DNA from: Anaerolineales bacterium
GTDB taxonomy: Bacteria; Chloroflexota; Anaerolineae; Anaerolineales; Villigracilaceae
NCBI GenBank assembly: GCA_030583905.1
Contig: CP129481.1
Coordinates: 124,001-188,000 of the forward strand
DNA: 64,000 nt
Reading direction: 5' to 3'
The position numbers and the translations under genes were made by a program. Below, piece after piece: positions 50,775 to 58,923 of the stretch; position 1 is the first letter of the stretch, and each line of letters opens with the position of its first letter. The notes below the pieces were generated by a model, which did no database searches, was not told the DNA's origin, and saw only the letters and a program-made list of their open reading frames with translations.

Positions 50775-52706
50775 TTATTCACTGGCTCCTTCGCCAAATA
50801 GAATTTCGCGCACAATGGAGAGCCTTGGATTGTTGGAACCCATTGCCTTCTTCCAGGCGTGCGCGAGGGGATGTTCAATTTTTGTGGGCAGTTCATACGC
50901 CCGTGCCGGGGTGGAGTCGATCAATGCCAGCAACTCCTCCGGTGGCAGATCGGCAAATTGGCGGAAGACTCCGCGCGCTTCACGCAGGGGATGTTCGCGC
51001 AAGCGGCTGATGGCATAGCCCAGGGGATCGGAAAGATTCCCACTCCCGGGGCTGGCAACGTACAGCACCCACGAGACAAAGGCATGCACGGAGGCTTGAA
51101 CTTCGAGCAGTTCTTTTTGGACTTTGGGATGCACATCATTCTGCTGAAGAAGAAGTTCGAGTTCCCAAAAATCAGGAACGACCGCCTCCGCCGCATTTTC
51201 GCCGCAGGCGTGCTGGGTGGTGGAAGTGTTTTTCTTGTCAGTGTTTAAAGGGTGTTTAAAAGAGTTTAAATCACTCCCATTTGCGTCCACCATATGACTC
51301 CCATTTGCGTCTGCTAATGCTCCCATTTGCGTCCAGCTAATCCTCCCATCTGCGTCTGCCATATGACTCCCATTTGCGTCCACCCTATTCCTCCCATCTG
51401 CGTCCAGCGGTTCGTCCAGCAATACCCGAAAAGCACGCGGCATGGACTCCACGCGCAGGTCGGCATAGGTGTTTGATTCGGGCATGGCGATTTCCTGCAG
51501 AAAACGGGAGAGGTTGCCCCCACGTTGCTGCGAAGCCCATTGCAGATGGAGCCAGGCTTGTACGGTCTTGTAGCGGTTGGAACCGATCAACTCCGCCATC
51601 TCCTGATACCCGTGCTTAAAGGTCACCACATCCCGTCGTTCGCCGGTACGCGCATTGATGAATGCCATATCGCGCGCGACCGTGATCAGCCAGGCCTGTG
51701 CGGGGGTCAGGTTGTAGCGGTGGATGGTTTCCGTGATGAAGTAGTGCGGGATGTGGATGTCGCCCAGGCAGTTGATGATCCTGCGATGCAGTTCCTGCGC
51801 GAGACGCTCGATTTCACCTGAAAACTTTTCAACTGTTTCCAGCTTCACCATATCCATCACCGTGTTCACGGGCGCATGAGGCAGTTTCACTTCCATTGGT
51901 TCGAGTAGTTCCATGACATCCTCGACCGCCAGCATTTCCTGTAAGGCGCTGGTGGTGGAACTGTGTTTTTCGATCAACGCTTTCAATCGCAGATGGACTG
52001 CCGTGGAGTCGGCGCGTGTCAATCGCGGGGTCATGAAGACCTGGTAGCGGATCGGCGCGCGATGCGGACGTCCGTCCCGTCCACGCCGAAAACGGCGCGC
52101 ATCCTGGGAATCGACCCGTTGCACGAGCCCGATCAGGTGTGCCTGGATGCCGGCATGTTTCAACAACCGCCAGAAAGCGCCATTGCTCAATGCGCTGAAT
52201 CTCATTACCTCGTGACTGTGCAATGGTTTTCCAGATGTCTGGTGCTGATCCTGCACTCTCCACGCCGCCTGATGGAATCCCACATACAACCAGATCGCCT
52301 TGGGTCCGATCTCCATTCCCAGTCGGCGCAGATAACCCTTCACCACGACCTGCTTGTGCGGCTGGACGATGCGGTCATAATCCAGCCATTGCACCGGCTC
52401 GATGTTCAATTCAGGTTCGTCCGTTTCCTCCGCTTCGGTTTCCATCTCTTCCTGCGACTCATCGCCAACGACGAACTTCACAGAGACGGAACGATTCAAC
52501 ACGCCGACCAGCAATCGCTGCACTGTGCTGGTCAGGCGCGACTCCAGCCAGTCACGGGCATAGGCATTGCGCGTGGAAACAAGCAGCACATCGTTTTCCA
52601 ACCCCAGCGCTTGCGTGCCCAGCACCCAGGTTTCATACGAGGCGCGAGGCATGTCCATCTGCAGTTGGGTCAGCACGGAACTCCAGGTTTGTTGAATATC
52701 GCTCAT
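50775..52706 (-). CDS. DnaA-domain replication initiator-like protein
   Basis: The 643-residue protein has an N-terminal DnaA domain I: QQTWSSVLTQLQMDMPRASY, then ETWVLGTQALGLENDVLLVS. A large region of helices with helix-turn-helix candidates follows (TRADSTAVHLRLKALIEKHS; ELIGSNRYKTVQAWLHLQWA). There is no DnaA AAA+ domain. Such chimeras serve as Rep proteins on plasmids and integrative elements. The segment near residues 430-480 is a low-complexity DANG/DADG repeat, encoded by the iterons described separately. It is coupled to a 75-residue gene upstream, within the ParA operon. Confidence 0.78.
   Translation of the reverse strand: MSDIQQTWSSVLTQLQMDMPRASYETWVLGTQALGLENDVLLVSTRNAYARDWLESRLTSTVQRLLVGVLNRSVSVKFVVGDESQEEMETEAEETDEPELNIEPVQWLDYDRIVQPHKQVVVKGYLRRLGMEIGPKAIWLYVGFHQAAWRVQDQHQTSGKPLHSHEVMRFSALSNGAFWRLLKHAGIQAHLIGLVQRVDSQDARRFRRGRDGRPHRAPIRYQVFMTPRLTRADSTAVHLRLKALIEKHSSTTSALQEMLAVEDVMELLEPMEVKLPHAPVNTVMDMVKLETVEKFSGEIERLAQELHRRIINCLGDIHIPHYFITETIHRYNLTPAQAWLITVARDMAFINARTGERRDVVTFKHGYQEMAELIGSNRYKTVQAWLHLQWASQQRGGNLSRFLQEIAMPESNTYADLRVESMPRAFRVLLDEPLDADGRNRVDANGSHMADADGRISWTQMGALADANGSHMVDANGSDLNSFKHPLNTDKKNTSTTQHACGENAAEAVVPDFWELELLLQQNDVHPKVQKELLEVQASVHAFVSWVLYVASPGSGNLSDPLGYAISRLREHPLREARGVFRQFADLPPEELLALIDSTPARAYELPTKIEHPLAHAWKKAMGSNNPRLSIVREILFGEGASE
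51243..51405. repeat. Six iterons plus AT-rich GTTTAAA tract: candidate replication origin
   Basis: CTCCCATYTGCGTCY occurs at 51274, 51298, 51320, 51343, 51367 and 51391, a 22-24 base period. Adjacent on one side, GTTTAAA occurs three times at 51243, 51254 and 51264, about one helical turn apart. Direct repeats beside phased AT-rich units inside a Rep gene are the layout of an iteron origin. Confidence 0.75.
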
Positions 52707-52930
52707 GCATAACCTCCTCGCAAAACAAGCCTGTTTTTTTCCACAGGTCTCCCAGGCCGTTCGCGCAGGATTTCTTTCGCCTCAGCCCTTCCTGTGCGTT
52801 CAAAGTAGGCGGCAGAGTAGGCGGATGCGTTGGCGGCACGTGGACAGGGCGCAGGCGGCACGTTGTCCATGCCGCCTGCGTTCTTCATCTCATTCCATTG
52901 ATAAAGTAATTTTTGGCGGAACGTCATCAT
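52703..52930 (-). CDS. 75-residue protein coupling ParA operon to initiator
   Basis: The frame MMTFRQKLLYQWNEMKNAGG has an Ala/Arg-rich middle. Its start overlaps the stop of the 200-residue gene and its stop overlaps the initiator start, both as ATGA; the initiator ribosome site GAGGAGG lies inside it. Such exact coupling argues for a real gene. No homology recognised. Confidence 0.55.
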   Translation of the reverse strand: MMTFRQKLLYQWNEMKNAGGMDNVPPAPCPRAANASAYSAAYFERTGRAEAKEILRERPGRPVEKNRLVLRGGYA

Positions 52931-53529
52931 TTGCCTTTGTGCGCTAAAGTAAATGTGGTGGATTTCGGTTTGGGTTCAAGCACCAGCAATCCGGTTTCAT
53001 ACGCTTTCAGACCAAAGCGCAACAGGGCCGTGATCAATTCCCCAATGGGAACATGCAAGCCATCATCGGAGGCCAGCGCTGCAAGTTCCAGTTTGAGTTC
53101 AGGAGAGAAGCCGCGCCAGGTGGTGATGAACCGCCACAAGGCTTCCGGTCGTTTATGTTTGGCAGTACGTTGAGGTCTGTTGATCGAATGCGCGGAGTCG
53201 CTTCGTGGGAAGAGGGTCATGCGTATGCGTTCCGGATTGGGACGCGGGTGGAGATCAAAATCACCGCGTTCATAGGAACGCAGCGCGTATTCAAGCACTG
53301 CACATGCCACCTCTCCTGCGGGGACCAGCAGGTCATCTGCAATTGCCTTCACTTTCAATGACAGTTTTGGATCGATGCCGCGATAGACCACCTTGCGGCT
53401 CTGTTGCTGTTTTTCCCATTGACGGTTGCGTTTGCGCGGCGCTGCCACACGCAGGGAGTCGTAGAGGCTGGGTGGTTGAACAGGGATGGGTGTATCCGTC
53501 TTGTCAAAAGGGTCGCGTCGTCCGGTCAT
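52927..53529 (-). CDS. ParA partner / centromere-binding protein candidate
   Basis: The 200-residue basic protein starts MTGRRDPFDKTD at 53529 after GGAG. It contains two similar helical segments (GIDPKLSLKVKAIADDLLVP and FSPELKLELAALASDDGLHV), each followed by an E-x-x-x-A-x-L-x-x-x-L helix. The internal repeat and its position directly after parA suggest the DNA-binding half of a partition system, though it is not a canonical ParB. Confidence 0.6.
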   Translation of the reverse strand: MTGRRDPFDKTDTPIPVQPPSLYDSLRVAAPRKRNRQWEKQQQSRKVVYRGIDPKLSLKVKAIADDLLVPAGEVACAVLEYALRSYERGDFDLHPRPNPERIRMTLFPRSDSAHSINRPQRTAKHKRPEALWRFITTWRGFSPELKLELAALASDDGLHVPIGELITALLRFGLKAYETGLLVLEPKPKSTTFTLAHKGK

Positions 53530-53537
53530 ATCCACTC

Positions 53538-54308
53538 CTAGAACTTCATTACATGCTGGGTCAGCGCTTGATACTGCTTTGAAGCGCGGCACAGCTCGTC
53601 CATTTCAAAGATCGTCCTGCCTTCAGCGGCACATTCACGCAACAGTGTGGATCGATGGATGGGCGGCAGAACACTTGCATCAAAACGTTCCTTCAGGTTT
53701 TCCATCGTGGCTTTGCTTTCGCGGGTTTGTTCATCGAAGAAGGTCGGCAGGATGCCCAATAGATTTCCGCGCCAGTTTTTCTTTTCCTGAAGCACGCTCA
53801 TCATGAGCAGCACCTTCGAGACGCCGTCGGCGGAAAGGAACTCGGTGGCAGTCGGCACGATAACGAGGTCGGAGGCCCAGACCGCGCGTTCCTGGATGCC
53901 GCCGACACTAGGCGCGGTGTCGAAGATGATGTAGTGGAGTCCATCTTTGAAAAAGCGCTGGATGGACTGTCGGATGGCGGAGATGGGTTTGTCCTGCGCG
54001 TTGAGCACGGTCTGGGCAGCCATTGTTTGCTGGTCTCCGGGTAATAGATACAATCCTTCCCGCCCGGAGAAACGCACCCATGACTGCACAAAGGTGGTCT
54101 CCTGTGGGGTGCTTCCCATTGTGAGCAGGTAAAACACGCCGGGTTCGGGGTTGCGTCCCAGGGCGGTAGCAGATTGACCCTGTGGGTCCAGATCGATCAG
54201 CAGAACGCGCCGGCCTTTTTGGGACAGGCCGTGGGCAAGCGAAACGGCGGTGGTGGTCTTGCCGACCCCGCCCTTCTGGTTCGCGATACAAATGATCCTG
54301 GTGCTCAT
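53538..54308 (-). CDS. parA: ParA-family partition ATPase
   Basis: The 256-residue protein starts MSTRIICIANQKGGVGKTTT at 54308 with GGAGGAG five bases upstream. The deviant Walker A KGGVGKT, LLIDLDPQGQSATALG and IIFDTAPSVG are all in place. Without an N-terminal HTH it is a type Ib/chromosomal-like ParA. It would segregate or position the element and, by its place, forms the core of the replication-partition module. Confidence 0.92.
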   Translation of the reverse strand: MSTRIICIANQKGGVGKTTTAVSLAHGLSQKGRRVLLIDLDPQGQSATALGRNPEPGVFYLLTMGSTPQETTFVQSWVRFSGREGLYLLPGDQQTMAAQTVLNAQDKPISAIRQSIQRFFKDGLHYIIFDTAPSVGGIQERAVWASDLVIVPTATEFLSADGVSKVLLMMSVLQEKKNWRGNLLGILPTFFDEQTRESKATMENLKERFDASVLPPIHRSTLLRECAAEGRTIFEMDELCRASKQYQALTQHVMKF

Positions 54309-54445
54309 GAGGACTCCTCCTGGTCCTTGTGCCGGATATGGCGTTTCAAACAATCCCGCAGGAGGAAATAAATGATCCCGCCCCCCAGCATGGAAAGGAA
54401 AACAAGCAGAACCCCTGATAACACGGCGCTGATGGCGTCAAACAT
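54305..54445 (-). CDS. 46-residue single-helix membrane protein
   Basis: MFDAISAVLSGVLLVFLSML with a basic tail (LKRHIRHKDQEESS). AAGGGGG lies six bases before the ATG at 54445, and the stop overlaps the parA start (ATGA). It could anchor ParA or be a holin-like small toxin; nothing decisive is visible. Confidence 0.6.
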   Translation of the reverse strand: MFDAISAVLSGVLLVFLSMLGGGIIYFLLRDCLKRHIRHKDQEESS

Positions 54446-54577
54446 GATCGTCCCCCTTGTGCGTTCCGGGCTGGAGTCGAATCCCATTGCACTCTGTTGT
54501 CATGACCGGAGAGGCAGTCCATGCCCCTCCAACAACAGGGTAACTGTGCTTGATGGTTGCGGAAGAGGTTGAACATC

Positions 54578-54778
54578 TCATGGTTGCACCTCCGCCGGTT
54601 GTCCTTCCGGTCGCTCGGTTTCCTGTATTTTTTCCTGTTCAGGCAGCATGCCCAGCCGGGTCAATTCCCGGCGAATGATCAGGGCTGCCTGGGCGCGCGG
54701 TACGCGCATTTCACGCTGCGCAAGTTGTTGCAGCGCCTCGCGTTCCTGTTCGCCCAGATACACGATTATCTTTGCCAT
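54578..54778 (-). CDS. Small ribbon-helix-helix-like DNA-binding protein
   Basis: 66 residues starting MAKIIVYLGEQEREALQQLA, with strand-helix-helix pattern (REMRVPRAQAALIIRRELTR) typical of Arc/MetJ proteins, then a Gln/Glu/Pro-rich tail. AAGGGAA precedes the ATG. It lies directly downstream of a terminator hairpin and a TACGG operator array and may be the protein binding such arrays. Confidence 0.7.
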   Translation of the reverse strand: MAKIIVYLGEQEREALQQLAQREMRVPRAQAALIIRRELTRLGMLPEQEKIQETERPEGQPAEVQP

Positions 54779-54804
54779 AGGGTTCCCTTCAGATGCTGAA
54801 AAAA

Positions 54805-54829
54805 ATGAGCCGCTTTGTCGGCGGCTCAT
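54805..54829 (-). terminator. Terminator/attenuator hairpin in the leader of the RHH gene
   Basis: ATGAGCCGC (54805-54813) pairs with GCGGCTCAT (54821-54829), and seven T residues follow on the minus strand: a textbook intrinsic terminator. The RHH gene starts only 26 bases later with no room for a promoter, so transcripts must read through it. Confidence 0.85.
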
Positions 54830-54845
54830 TAGTAGCATCTGGGAG

Positions 54846-54884
54846 TACGGGAATTGTACGGTTTGGATTACGGGATATCTACGG
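54846..54884. repeat. TACGG operator array 1
   Basis: TACGG at 54846, 54857, 54869 and 54880 (steps 11, 12, 11), in the space upstream of the RHH gene and its attenuator. A second array with the same steps lies at 56181-56220, including shared flank AGTAGCAT and TACGGTTTGGA. Confidence 0.75.
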
Positions 54885-54921
54885 AAATTATTTTCCTCTT
54901 GATCTGGCTCCGACGGGCTGG

Positions 54922-55560
54922 TTACGAGGGTGTTTCTGTCAGGGTTTTCCTTTGTTTTTCCTCTATTTCCTTTAATACGTTGCGCCGCCAGTCATAAAAC
55001 GTGGAGGTGGGTACCAGCAGCACACCATCCGGTCCACAGCCAAATTCCTCTTCGAGAAACTCCTCCAGGGTTCTGGCGGAGAAGGATGGATCGCGCCGTT
55101 CCCAGCGCAGGACCACCCTGCGGATTCTGTCTTCCGGGTAGCGGGTTTGTTTTCCACGGCGCTTGCGGTTTCCGGATGAGATCAGATCCTGTAGATCGTC
55201 ATGATCGTCCCGGGTATCTTGGTGGATGGTTTCATGGGGGGCTGCCACGGGGTTTGATTGGGAAGAACCGGATTGATAGAATTCGATCCCGAACATTTCA
55301 AAGACGACCTGTTTTCCATCCCCTTGCGTTCTTCTTTCTGATTCGTCCCGGACAAAGCGATGAAGTGTATAAGCGTATTTGCCGCCCCGGATTCCAAGAA
55401 TGATGATCCCAATGGATATGACGACCAGGGCCACGAGGGCATCCTCGGGTCCGTAGTATCGATGAATTAGCCTGTAGATCCAGGAGATGGGGAAAATCAG
55501 GATGGTAATCACGATCACCAGCGCCAGATAATGACCCCACATCCTTTTGAAGTGGTTCAT
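54922..55560 (-). CDS. Membrane protein with cytoplasmic C-terminal DNA/RNA-binding-like region
   Basis: The 212-residue protein starts MNHFKRMWGHYLALVIVITI at 55560. Two membrane helices (about 10-30 and 38-58) precede a soluble domain. The last 80 residues are rich in Arg/Lys/Glu (RKRRGKQTRYPEDRIRRVVL) with helices and FYDWRRNVLKEIEEKQRK, which could be a helix-turn-helix. Unknown family; possibly a membrane-tethered regulator of the element. Confidence 0.65.
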   Translation of the reverse strand: MNHFKRMWGHYLALVIVITILIFPISWIYRLIHRYYGPEDALVALVVISIGIIILGIRGGKYAYTLHRFVRDESERRTQGDGKQVVFEMFGIEFYQSGSSQSNPVAAPHETIHQDTRDDHDDLQDLISSGNRKRRGKQTRYPEDRIRRVVLRWERRDPSFSARTLEEFLEEEFGCGPDGVLLVPTSTFYDWRRNVLKEIEEKQRKTLTETPS

Positions 55561-55803
55561 TATGGTTGACCTCAAAACTAAACGTCAAAAGCGGGATATT
55601 TTATTACCAGTTCTGCGAATCTCAAATGACATTTGTTACCCTATTTGTACAATTTAGTCATTTATTTGGGTTGGACTCCCCTCCAAAATGCAAATTGAAA
55701 GGTCTTTGCAAATTGGAATCATTTGGCGGAATTTCGATGGGCAGGTTGTGCGCTTGTTTCTTCCTTCTGACCGCACAACCTGTGGAGGTTCTCGATTGCA
55801 TGA

Positions 55804-56025
55804 TTATGCCGGCGCTGGACTCTGTGGAGCATCGGCTGCGTCCTCGGATTTTCCCTGGTCACCATCAACATTTCCTGATGGCAGTTGTGGATTGGCAGCT
55901 GCATCCTTTTGGATCAGGCGTTTACGAGCAATGTCCATCAGGTAGCTGTAGACCCGACCCAGTGCCTTTCTCTGTTCCGGGGTCAGGTCTGGCTTTGTTT
56001 CCTCAGAGGGAGTTGCCGCGGTCAT
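55804..56025 (-). CDS. 73-residue acidic helical protein
   Basis: It starts MTAATPSEETKPDLTPEQRK at 56025, with AGGAGAA upstream. A single helix pair (ALGRVYSYLMDIARKRLIQK) is followed by a disordered tail rich in Asp, Ala and Pro. It lies downstream of the second TACGG array and its attenuator, parallel to the RHH gene. Function unknown. Confidence 0.6.
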   Translation of the reverse strand: MTAATPSEETKPDLTPEQRKALGRVYSYLMDIARKRLIQKDAAANPQLPSGNVDGDQGKSEDAADAPQSPAPA

Positions 56026-56144
56026 GCGGATTCTCCTGCCTGGATGAACTGCAATTTTCTTTGAAGTTGTAACGGCATCGCCCTGTAATGGGCACGGAAT
56101 ATTTTCTTGTGCATGGTTTCCTTTCACTGCAATGAAAAATAAGA

Positions 56145-56160
56145 GTTGCCTTGCGGCAAC
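56145..56160 (-). terminator. Attenuator-like hairpin of the 73-residue gene
   Basis: GTTGCC-TTGC-GGCAAC, with TCTTATTTTT following on the minus strand. Like the hairpin at 54805-54829 it lies between a TACGG array and a small gene on the same strand. Confidence 0.6.
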
Positions 56161-56180
56161 CCTTAAGTAGCATTCTCCAG

Positions 56181-56220
56181 TACGGAAACTCTACGGTTTG
56201 GAATACGAAACTCCCTACGG
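56181..56220. repeat. TACGG operator array 2
   Basis: TACGG (third copy TACGA) at 56181, 56192, 56204 and 56216 (steps 11, 12, 12), preceded by AGTAGCAT as in array 1. It should bind the same protein. Confidence 0.72.
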
Positions 56221-56222
56221 GA

Positions 56223-56439
56223 TTATCCAGGAGTTGATGGTGTGGGTGGATGACCCTGAATCAGTCTGTGAAAAAACCGGAACCTTGTTTCCGTTAAGCT
56301 CTCCTCTTATTCGTTCATATTGTGAAGTCATACAATTCTCGGACTTTATTCCGTAGAGTAATCGTAGTCCTGGATGCTATACCCCGCTTCAGAACATTTA
56401 CATCCGGGACACCAGTTCCAAATTCCCCGTTCACAACGT
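56223..56439. other. Gene-free spacer
   Basis: About 220 bases between array 2 and the HTH gene promoter; no gene or repeat seen. Promoters of both directions probably lie here. Confidence 0.5.
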
Positions 56440-56445
56440 TATAAT
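56440..56445 (+). promoter_or_regulatory. -10 box of the excisionase-like gene
   Basis: A perfect TATAAT lies 23 bases before the ATG at 56469, with GGAG between. The -35 region is weak (TTCCAA at 18 bases), suggesting need for an activator or a low-level promoter. Confidence 0.55.
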
Positions 56446-56468
56446 ATCGTTTGGAGACGCGAACATCT

Positions 56469-56678
56469 ATGGAAGATTGGCTGACAACATATGAGGCCGT
56501 GCAGATCAGTGGATATGAATTGGATTACATCCGTAAATTGGTGCGCGCCAAAAAGATCACAGGTCGCAAGTGGGGGCAATCCTGGCAGGTCAGCCGCAAA
56601 TCCCTGCAGGAATTCCTGAAGAGCAGGGAACAGCATGGAGAGAAGCGCGGCCGTAAACCCAAACGAAATAAGGCATAA
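56469..56678 (+). CDS. Excisionase/MerR-type helix-turn-helix protein
   Basis: 69 residues from MEDWLTTYEAVQISGYELDY through IRKLVRAKKITGRKWGQSWQ and a basic tail (KSREQHGEKRGRKPKRNKA). This is the HTH_17 pattern of excisionases and small regulators: helix, turn, basic helix, then wing. Close to the large serine recombinase, it could be its directionality factor or a repressor of the element. Confidence 0.78.
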   Translation: MEDWLTTYEAVQISGYELDYIRKLVRAKKITGRKWGQSWQVSRKSLQEFLKSREQHGEKRGRKPKRNKA

Positions 56679-56711
56679 CAACATAGCCATAACGTGATTG
56701 ATAACGGGGAC

Positions 56712-56739
56712 TTGTCAACCGTAAAACCTGTGCTATAAT
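56712..56739 (+). promoter_or_regulatory. Strong promoter of the structured leader
   Basis: TTGTCA (56712-56717), a 16-base spacer and TATAAT (56734-56739). An inverted repeat ATTTCATTG-CTGG-CAATGAAAT (56738-56759) covers the start point and is a likely operator or 5' hairpin. Confidence 0.8.
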
Positions 56740-56759
56740 TTCATTGCTGGCAATGAAAT

Positions 56760-56950
56760 TCACAGCCAGAATAACGGGTCGTACTGGTGTTCGTAGCACC
56801 AATACGACCCTCACCCAACCCACCGGCTAGAGCGGAGGGAGGGCTGGTTTTATTATACAGCCCCTTTGATTCGCCCTGGTGGGATTCCATCAGGGCGATT
56901 TGTATTCCAGCCGGGGAATACAGGTCGCCCAACCCCAAAAGGAGAATCAC
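56760..56950 (+). ncRNA. Structured leader RNA with four hairpins
   Basis: Within about 190 untranslated bases: a 14-position stem with one mismatch (56776-56789 with 56797-56810), GGGCTG/CAGCCC (56841-56863), TCGCCCTG/CAGGGCGA (56871-56898) and TGTATTCC/GGAATACA (56901-56922). AAAAGGAGAA and the ATG at 56951 follow. It may be a regulatory 5' UTR or a small RNA. Confidence 0.55.
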
Positions 56951-57190
56951 ATGTTTCAACCCCCTTCCACACAACGATTTCAACTGGTAGGCACGCTCAC
57001 GCGCATCCGTCAGGAATGGCAGGATGCTGCCGGAAGTTCCAGTCTGATCGAGGTTGAAGGCAACATGGGAATGTTGCTTGCCGACCTGATCAATGGCGTA
57101 GGTCTTGGAATTGATGAGCAGATCCAGGTGCTGGGTCCCGAACTGTTTCACGAGATGAAGGATTTCCTCAAATCCCCTGTCCAGAATTGA
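56951..57190 (+). CDS. 79-residue protein upstream of the recombinase
   Basis: MFQPPSTQRFQLVGTLTRIR with ribosome site AAAAGGAG. LIEVEGNMGMLLADLINGVG and a helical end (GPELFHEMKDFLKS) suggest a compact regulatory protein; no family recognised. It is expressed from a strong promoter through a long structured leader and lies 60 bases before the recombinase gene, so it may act with it. Confidence 0.7.
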   Translation: MFQPPSTQRFQLVGTLTRIRQEWQDAAGSSSLIEVEGNMGMLLADLINGVGLGIDEQIQVLGPELFHEMKDFLKSPVQN

Positions 57191-57249
57191 TTGACTGCCG
57201 CCAGCCGGACCGGCTGGTATTTTGACAAATACCAACAAGGAAACCATTC

Positions 57250-58923
57250 ATGAATAAGCGTACGGTAATTTACGCTAGAGTCAGTACGGATGAACAGACC
57301 AAGGGCTACAGTTTAAACACCCAGGTCGATGCCTGCAAGCAATATGCCGCCGATTGCGGTTATGTCCTTTTAATGACATTCTCCGAGGATTACAGCGGTG
57401 CAACCATTGATCGCCCTCAACTTAATGCCTTGCGGGATTTTGCTGCCCAGGAACCCATTGATGTCATTATCGTGTACGACATTGATCGCCTTGCCCGAAA
57501 AAGCGTTTATCAGGCGCTGATCGAGGAGGAGTTCCTGCGATTGGGAGTCACGGTTGAATATGTGATTGGTCAATATGACAATAGCGATGAAGGCCGGCTC
57601 CAAAAACAGATTCGCGCCAGTATTGCTGAATATGAAAAGGCAAAGATTCTGGAACGAAGCAAGCGGGGAAAACGCGGCAAGGCGCAAAGTGGGTTTGTGA
57701 TTGTCGGGTCACGTCCACCTTACGGATATAAAACAATTACTGAGCCGCACAAGTCCTGGCTTGAAGTGGATGAAGAGGAGGCGCAGATTGTTGTCAATGT
57801 TTTCAATTGGTATTTGAGAGGAGATGGCTATAGTGGTCCTATGTCCATGAATGCCATTGCCAAAAAATTGACCGAAATGAGGGTCATCACCCGGGGCGAT
57901 AAACATGGACACATCTACAAGAAATATGAGCCTGGGTCATGGGCACCTGAAATGATAAGGCACATCTTGAAAAACGAGACGTATACTGGCACTTGGCATT
58001 ATGGCAAGACGAAGGTAATCGATGATGGAAAGGTAAGACCAGCCAGGCCAAAATGTGGATTTGGCAAACAGGTACCTCGTTCACGGGATGAATGGGTTGG
58101 CGTCCCTGTACCAGTAATCATTGATAAGGAGACTTTCAATTTGGCGCAGGCGCGAATGAAATTCAATCTTGCACAGGCAGATCGACACTTAAAGCATGAA
58201 TATCTTTTAGCGAGAAGGTTAAGGTGTGCCAAGTGCGGCTTTACTTATCAGGGTCGCGCAAGAAAGAAGAATACCTATTACTACTGCAAAGCAACAGAAA
58301 GACGACCTATCAAGAGATGTGATATGCCCATGTTTCGTGGAAGGGATGTTGATGATGCGGTATGGGCATGGCTTGTCAACATCATTCAGCATCCGGAATA
58401 CATTGTTGCCGGTTTACAGGATCGACAGGAGGAACAAGGCAGGAGCAATCAGGCTTTGACAGCCCGGTTGGAGTTGATAGAAGGTCATATAGCTGAGAAT
58501 GAAAAACAATTAAATAAGTTACTGGACCTGTACCTGTCAGGAGATTTTGAACGTGATATGCTTTCAGAAAGACGTGCGAGACTTGAAGAAAATATTGAGA
58601 ATCTCCGAAAGGAACAGGCAGAAATCTCCTCGTTTCTTGACCAGTTGGTTTTGTCTGATGCCCAAGTGGAAGACATAAGATTGTTTTGTGAGACGATAAA
58701 AGATGTGTTGGATACCGCAACATTCGAACAAAAACGGCAGGTTCTGGAGATGCTAGATGTTCGTGGTACACTAGCGATTGAAGATAATGAAAGGGTCATT
58801 TACGTCAAATGTCTAGTAACCCCACAGCAACGGCTGTCGCTTTTGCCAATATCGCCTTCATCAAATACTGGGGAAACCGTGAAAATGACCTGCGTCTGCC
58901 GGTCAATGGTTCCATCTCGATGA
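57250..58923 (+). CDS. Large serine recombinase (integrase)
   Basis: The 557-codon frame begins MNKRTVIYARVSTDEQTKGY, with catalytic Ser12 and Arg10 of the resolvase domain (about 1-150). A recombinase domain follows (about 165-290), then a zinc ribbon (RRLRCAKCGFTYQGRA with the second cysteine pair YYYCK and RCDMP) and a coiled coil (LIEGHIAENEKQLNKLLDLY onward, about 400-470). It mediates attP x attB recombination. The last 38 codons overlap the 5' end of mvaD in another frame, so the natural C-terminus was extended or replaced by target DNA, marking the element boundary at about 58.80-58.92 kb. Confidence 0.93.
   Translation: MNKRTVIYARVSTDEQTKGYSLNTQVDACKQYAADCGYVLLMTFSEDYSGATIDRPQLNALRDFAAQEPIDVIIVYDIDRLARKSVYQALIEEEFLRLGVTVEYVIGQYDNSDEGRLQKQIRASIAEYEKAKILERSKRGKRGKAQSGFVIVGSRPPYGYKTITEPHKSWLEVDEEEAQIVVNVFNWYLRGDGYSGPMSMNAIAKKLTEMRVITRGDKHGHIYKKYEPGSWAPEMIRHILKNETYTGTWHYGKTKVIDDGKVRPARPKCGFGKQVPRSRDEWVGVPVPVIIDKETFNLAQARMKFNLAQADRHLKHEYLLARRLRCAKCGFTYQGRARKKNTYYYCKATERRPIKRCDMPMFRGRDVDDAVWAWLVNIIQHPEYIVAGLQDRQEEQGRSNQALTARLELIEGHIAENEKQLNKLLDLYLSGDFERDMLSERRARLEENIENLRKEQAEISSFLDQLVLSDAQVEDIRLFCETIKDVLDTATFEQKRQVLEMLDVRGTLAIEDNERVIYVKCLVTPQQRLSLLPISPSSNTGETVKMTCVCRSMVPSR

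Noticed and set aside
51274..51405. CRISPR array
   Set aside because: The repeats are 15 bases with 7-9 base gaps inside a reading frame, far too short for repeat-spacer units; an iteron array fits. No cas genes are present anywhere in the window.
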